Part shown: piece by piece, positions 7,272 through 10,549 of the stretch
Numbering within the stretch: position 1 is the first letter of the stretch
Layout of the letters: every line of letters starts with the position of its first letter
From: Cylindrotheca closterium
Lineage: Eukaryota > Bacillariophyta > Bacillariophyceae > Bacillariales > Bacillariaceae
Reading direction: 5' to 3'
Length of the DNA stretch: 10,549 bases
NCBI GenBank assembly: GCA_933822405.4
Contig: CAKOGP040002050.1
Span: 1-10,549 of the forward strand
Position numbers and translations under genes: made by a program
Notes under the pieces: model-generated
What the model was told of the DNA's origin: nothing
Database searches by the model: none
Seen by the model: only the letters and a program-made list of their open reading frames with translations

Positions 7272-8119
7272 ATGAAGGATAGCATCATGAACCCGCCGGA
7301 GAAGGACCCAAATTCGATCACGACTGTAGCTGACCAAGGTCAGGGAGGTCTCGAGGAAAAAACCCGATCAAATTCGACCACTCAGTCGTCGATTGCTCTG
7401 ACAAAGGACAACCCTGCCATCACAACTCCCCAGCGCCGCAGCAAGCGAAACCCTTCAAAAACCGCCGAGGATGGCGCAATGAAAGGTCGCTCGCTCCTCC
7501 CATCTGAAGTTGCCCAAGGTCAGGTTGGCCTCACGGCCAAAGCTCGATCGAACTCTACCACTCCTTCGTCGACCGATTTCATCAAGGATAATCCTGACAC
7601 CATGATTTCCAAGAGCCAACGCAAGCAACCCCCTCCTTCCAAAACCGCCGAGGACGGCGCAGTGCAAGGACGACCGCTTGTTGCGTACAACAAGAAACTC
7701 AAGGTGTCCAAGTTTCACCGGCTCTACAAGAAAGCTTGGAGACAGGAGGTTTTTGGGAACCAAGCATTTATCACCTGGTCCTCTCGCACCGTGGAACACT
7801 TTGGTCATGCAATATGTGGAAGCATCGCAATGATGTCTTTCATTCTGACGACAACATCGTCAACCAACAGCGCACGACTGCTCTCGATCGACGCATCCAC
7901 AAAGAGTTTGACATGGGTCCTCGCGACCTACCTCGGAACCTTCGCCCTGTCATCCGTCGATCCCGCCTTGTAGACGTCCTCCAACTCCACCTCGCGGACA
8001 AGGAGGAATGGGTCCTCGTCATCTCCAAAGCCCGCCGCAAAATCAGACGATCTCTTGCAGGCAGGCGCCGATTGATGTGGGAACTGACCCACCCTACCCC
8101 TCGCCCAGCAGCCCCCTGA
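7272..8119 (+). pseudogene. Frameshifted ORF with duplicated module and W-K-H-R-N tail, possibly retroelement-derived
   Basis: The ATG at 7272 opens a frame closing at 7973. The first 138 residues are a Ser/Thr/Lys-rich, disordered-looking region made of two related modules (residues 19-76 and 80-137). From about 7810 the frame loses protein-like character, whereas the frame two bases later becomes convincing: C-N-M-W-K-H-R-N-D-V-F-H-S (from 7808), then an Arg-rich stretch with E-E-W-V-L-V-I-S-K-A-R-R-K and R-R-R-L-M-W-E-L, stopping at 8119. A one-base deletion (or two-base insertion) near 7790-7815 would explain this; a short intron is less likely because I find no good sites. From memory, W-x-H-R-N followed by W-L-x-x-x-x-x-A-R resembles C-termini of retroelement-type ORFs in diatoms and oomycetes; this is a weak assignment. 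No reverse-transcriptase motif is visible. Its last 23 codons lie in the 501-bp array. Confidence 0.5.
7326..7682 (+). repeat. In-frame internal duplication (about 61-codon period)
   Basis: Residues 19-76 (7326-7499) and 80-137 (7509-7682) share Q-G-Q-x-G-L, A/T-R-S-N-S-T-T, K-D-N-P and S-K-T-A-E-D-G-A in the same order and frame, spaced 60-61 residues apart. Identity is kept at protein level with many silent differences, so the duplication is old and was probably under selection for some time. Confidence 0.85.
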
Positions 8120-8550
8120 CTTACTTGTCTACATATTCACCCAAGTGATTCTGGTACCGGTACATCACAAGCCACACGTACCCCAGTCTAACACATACAT
8201 ATTCTCCACCCCACCTTGCGTGGGAGAGCCGATCGTCCCTTAACACTTTCGACTTGCGAGCAACGTTCCTCTCTTGAACGCCTCCACGTGGTTCAAACTT
8301 TGTTGACCAAAAGCAACCTAGTTCCTGGCCTCTACAGCCGTATTACACCGGCAGTTGGATACTCTAGAAGTAGCATAATACCAATTAATGATTCAGTTAT
8401 ATATATATATGGTCCTTTGTTTTCCAGTTGAAAACAACCTCTTTTTCGGCGTCGCTACGGCCGCTCCGTGTAGGAGAAGTACTAGAGGTGCTGTTTTGGA
8501 ACCCGGATTTGCGTGTGGTTTTTAATTGTGTGTTTTTTCGGAATATGACA
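8050..8550. repeat. Array unit 1 (diverged copy)
   Basis: Compared with units 2-4 it differs at 8068, 8098, 8138, 8142, 8217, 8231, 8242 and 8273. The remaining 277 bp show no difference. Its left edge is continuous with the plus-strand frame, so this unit holds the original 3' end of that frame. Confidence 0.85.
8397..8547 (-). pseudogene. Copied 3' end of the minus-strand acidic gene (also 8898-9048, 9399-9549)
   Basis: Extra copies of the last 50 codons of the gene that ends at 9900, truncated where the unit begins (CATATTCC). They have no start codon of their own and join onto unrelated sequence at each unit junction. Confidence 0.75.
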
Positions 8551-8620
8551 ATCTCTTGCAGGCAGGCGACGATTGATGTGGGAACTGACCCACCCTACTC
8601 CTCGCCCAGCAGCCCCCTGA
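8551..8620 (+). pseudogene. Copied 3' end of the plus-strand frame (also 9052-9121, 9553-9622)
   Basis: Three extra copies of the last 23 codons and stop of the 7272-8119 frame, one per unit, without the rest of the gene. They are by-products of the tandem duplication. Confidence 0.75.
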
Positions 8621-9899
8621 CTTACTTGTCTACATATTTACCAAAGTGATTCTGGTACCGGTACATCACAAGCCACACGTACCCCAGTCTAACACATACA
8701 TATTCTCCACCCCACCTCGCGTGGGAGAGCCAATCGTCCCTTGACACTTTCGACTTGCGAGCAACGTTCCTCTATTGAACGCCTCCACGTGGTTCAAACT
8801 TTGTTGACCAAAAGCAACCTAGTTCCTGGCCTCTACAGCCGTATTACACCGGCAGTTGGATACTCTAGAAGTAGCATAATACCAATTAATGATTCAGTTA
8901 TATATATATATGGTCCTTTGTTTTCCAGTTGAAAACAACCTCTTTTTCGGCGTCGCTACGGCCGCTCCGTGTAGGAGAAGTACTAGAGGTGCTGTTTTGG
9001 AACCCGGATTTGCGTGTGGTTTTTAATTGTGTGTTTTTTCGGAATATGACAATCTCTTGCAGGCAGGCGACGATTGATGTGGGAACTGACCCACCCTACT
9101 CCTCGCCCAGCAGCCCCCTGACTTACTTGTCTACATATTTACCAAAGTGATTCTGGTACCGGTACATCACAAGCCACACGTACCCCAGTCTAACACATAC
9201 ATATTCTCCACCCCACCTCGCGTGGGAGAGCCAATCGTCCCTTGACACTTTCGACTTGCGAGCAACGTTCCTCTATTGAACGCCTCCACGTGGTTCAAAC
9301 TTTGTTGACCAAAAGCAACCTAGTTCCTGGCCTCTACAGCCGTATTACACCGGCAGTTGGATACTCTAGAAGTAGCATAATACCAATTAATGATTCAGTT
9401 ATATATATATATGGTCCTTTGTTTTCCAGTTGAAAACAACCTCTTTTTCGGCGTCGCTACGGCCGCTCCGTGTAGGAGAAGTACTAGAGGTGCTGTTTTG
9501 GAACCCGGATTTGCGTGTGGTTTTTAATTGTGTGTTTTTTCGGAATATGACAATCTCTTGCAGGCAGGCGACGATTGATGTGGGAACTGACCCACCCTAC
9601 TCCTCGCCCAGCAGCCCCCTGACTTACTTGTCTACATATTTACCAAAGTGATTCTGGTACCGGTACATCACAAGCCACACGTACCCCAGTCTAACACATA
9701 CATATTCTCCACCCCACCTCGCGTGGGAGAGCCAATCGTCCCTTGACACTTTCGACTTGCGAGCAACGTTCCTCTATTGAACGCCTCCACGTGGTTCAAA
9801 CTTTGTTGACCAAAAGCAACCTAGTTCCTGGCCTCTACAGCCGTATTACACCGGCAGTTGGATACTCTAGAAGTAGCATAATACCAATTAATGATTCAG

Positions 9900-10549
9900 T
9901 TATATATATATATGGTCCTTTGTTTTCCAGTTGAAAACAACCTCTTTTTCGGCGTCGCTACGGCCGCTCCGTGTAGGAGAAGTACTAGAGGTGCTGTTTT
10001 GGAACCCGGATTTGCGTGTGGTTTTTAATTGTGTGTTTTTTCGGAATATGGAGCTCCCGTCCACATCCATTTCTGTAGATGGAGCGACCACCGAAACCCT
10101 GTGGGACCGTCCCTTCTTCCTCGGCGGAGATGCCAATTCAGGGTCCTTGTCTTCACCAGTAACACCTGTCAGTTCGGAAACTGCCTCATCCGTATTCAGG
10201 CCCATGTTGTTGTTGTCTTTGTCGTTTGCAGTATCCGTAAGATCGTAAGTACTTTCCACGAGAATGACAGAATCCTTGGTCGATTCGTCAGTATCCTCGT
10301 CATCCTCCTCCACCTCGCCCTTGTCGTCGTTGTTGTCATGGGTGCAATCATCACCAGAAGCAAGTTCACCATCTATTTCCATGTCGTTCCTTCGGTCGTT
10401 GGAGTCGTCAACTGTCTCGTCCGAGTCCCATCCATCGGGCTGGCCGAACTTATTGACAAGGCCAGTGTCCTCGTCGCCCATCGGATCATCTTCCTCCTCA
10501 GAATCTTCGTAGTCAGGATCAAATATCTTTTTGACCCCCTTGTGAATAT
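9900..10549 (-). CDS. Acidic, probably nuclear protein (C-terminal 215 residues; enters from right edge)
   Basis: The minus frame is open from the right edge to TAA at 9902-9900. An ATG at 10481 exists, but the 22 codons before it are also open and read K-K-I-F-D-P-D-Y-E-D-S-E-E-E-D-D-P, with the same acidic character, so the real start is probably outside the window. The visible part is dominated by Asp, Glu, Ser and Asn to about residue 140, then P-P-R-K-K-G-R-S-H-R, a likely nuclear localisation signal. The last 50 residues, inside the repeat array, are Ser/Thr/Lys/Arg-rich and end D-H-I-Y-I, where the stop falls in the TA run. No catalytic domain is visible. Composition resembles chromatin- or nucleolus-associated proteins, but I do not recognise the family. 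Confidence 0.65.
   Translation of the reverse strand, partial: IHKGVKKIFDPDYEDSEEEDDPMGDEDTGLVNKFGQPDGWDSDETVDDSNDRRNDMEIDGELASGDDCTHDNNDDKGEVEEDDEDTDESTKDSVILVESTYDLTDTANDKDNNNMGLNTDEAVSELTGVTGEDKDPELASPPRKKGRSHRVSVVAPSTEMDVDGSSIFRKNTQLKTTRKSGFQNSTSSTSPTRSGRSDAEKEVVFNWKTKDHIYI

Larger units (their letters stand above)
8050..10050. repeat. Tandem array: four 501-bp units
   Basis: Units at 8050-8550, 8551-9051, 9052-9552 and 9553-10050 (the last lacks the 3-bp junction ACA). Units 2, 3 and 4 appear identical by eye and unit 1 differs at eight positions. Each unit contains, in order, the last 23 codons and stop of the plus-strand frame, a 277-bp spacer with the GTACCGGTAC palindrome and a TTGAAC/GTTCAA hairpin, a run of alternating TA, and the last 50 codons of the minus-strand frame. 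The period is a multiple of three, so frames keep phase from unit to unit. No coding frame spans the array. Confidence 0.97.

Noticed and set aside
8274..8325. tRNA-like GGTTCAAAC with upstream hairpin in the 501-bp unit
   Set aside because: Resembles a tRNA B box, but no acceptor stem, D arm or A box can be fitted around it.
8216..10248. Repeated 63-73-codon plus-strand frames in each 501-bp unit
   Set aside because: They are shadows: the second is antisense to the C-terminus of the acidic gene, and both recur only because the unit is repeated.
10264..10512. Ser-rich plus-strand frame of 82 codons
   Set aside because: It is the antisense of the Asp/Glu-rich codons of the acidic gene, which naturally read as Ser-rich on the other strand.

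Overview
The window is nuclear DNA of a eukaryote with small spliceosomal introns. Two well-supported genes have four GT-AG introns of 61-76 nt between them. A Der/EngA-type double GTPase (a bacterial/organellar family, as far as I know absent from animals and fungi) with a mitochondrial-type leader, next to a standard Pol I/III subunit, fits an alga. A diatom or other stramenopile is my best guess. That guess is inference from gene content and style, not from a marker gene.

Layout. (1) 1-126, minus: N-terminus of a lysine-rich protein running off the left edge. (2) 127-1518: gene-poor DNA with a 16-bp-stem hairpin (372-431) and a diverged inverted repeat of about 80 bp (444-522 against 918-998). 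(3) 1519-3469, plus: four-exon Der-like GTPase, 578 aa. (4) 3470-3688: short convergent intergenic gap. (5) 4865-3689, minus: two-exon RPAC1/POLR1C-type subunit shared by RNA polymerases I and III, 371 aa. (6) 4866-7271: about 2.4 kb without a convincing gene but rich in structured repeats. These are a palindrome TTCGTCCA-nn-TGGACGAA at both ends of a 756-bp stretch (4992-5747), a 9-bp minisatellite, several perfect hairpins, and two blocks of a 31-bp hairpin-forming repeat 385 bp apart. (7) 7272-8119, plus: an open frame with an internal duplication of about 61 residues that appears frameshifted into a tail carrying a W-K-H-R-N motif, possibly retroelement-derived. (8) 8050-10050: four tandem copies of a 501-bp unit. 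(9) 10549-9900, minus: C-terminal 215 residues of a very acidic, probably nuclear protein entering from the right edge.

The Der-like gene and RPAC1 are housekeeping genes (organellar ribosome assembly; rRNA/tRNA transcription) and point tail to tail. The rest looks like accessory DNA shaped by repeats.

The most unusual structure is the 501-bp array. Each unit holds the last codons of the leftward gene pair member (plus strand), the spacer, and the last 50 codons of the rightward member (minus strand). The shared 3' junction of two convergent reading frames has therefore been copied four times. Units 2-4 look identical by eye and unit 1 differs at eight positions, all in its first 224 bp, so the expansion is recent. 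No RNA genes, CRISPR arrays or complete transposons were seen.
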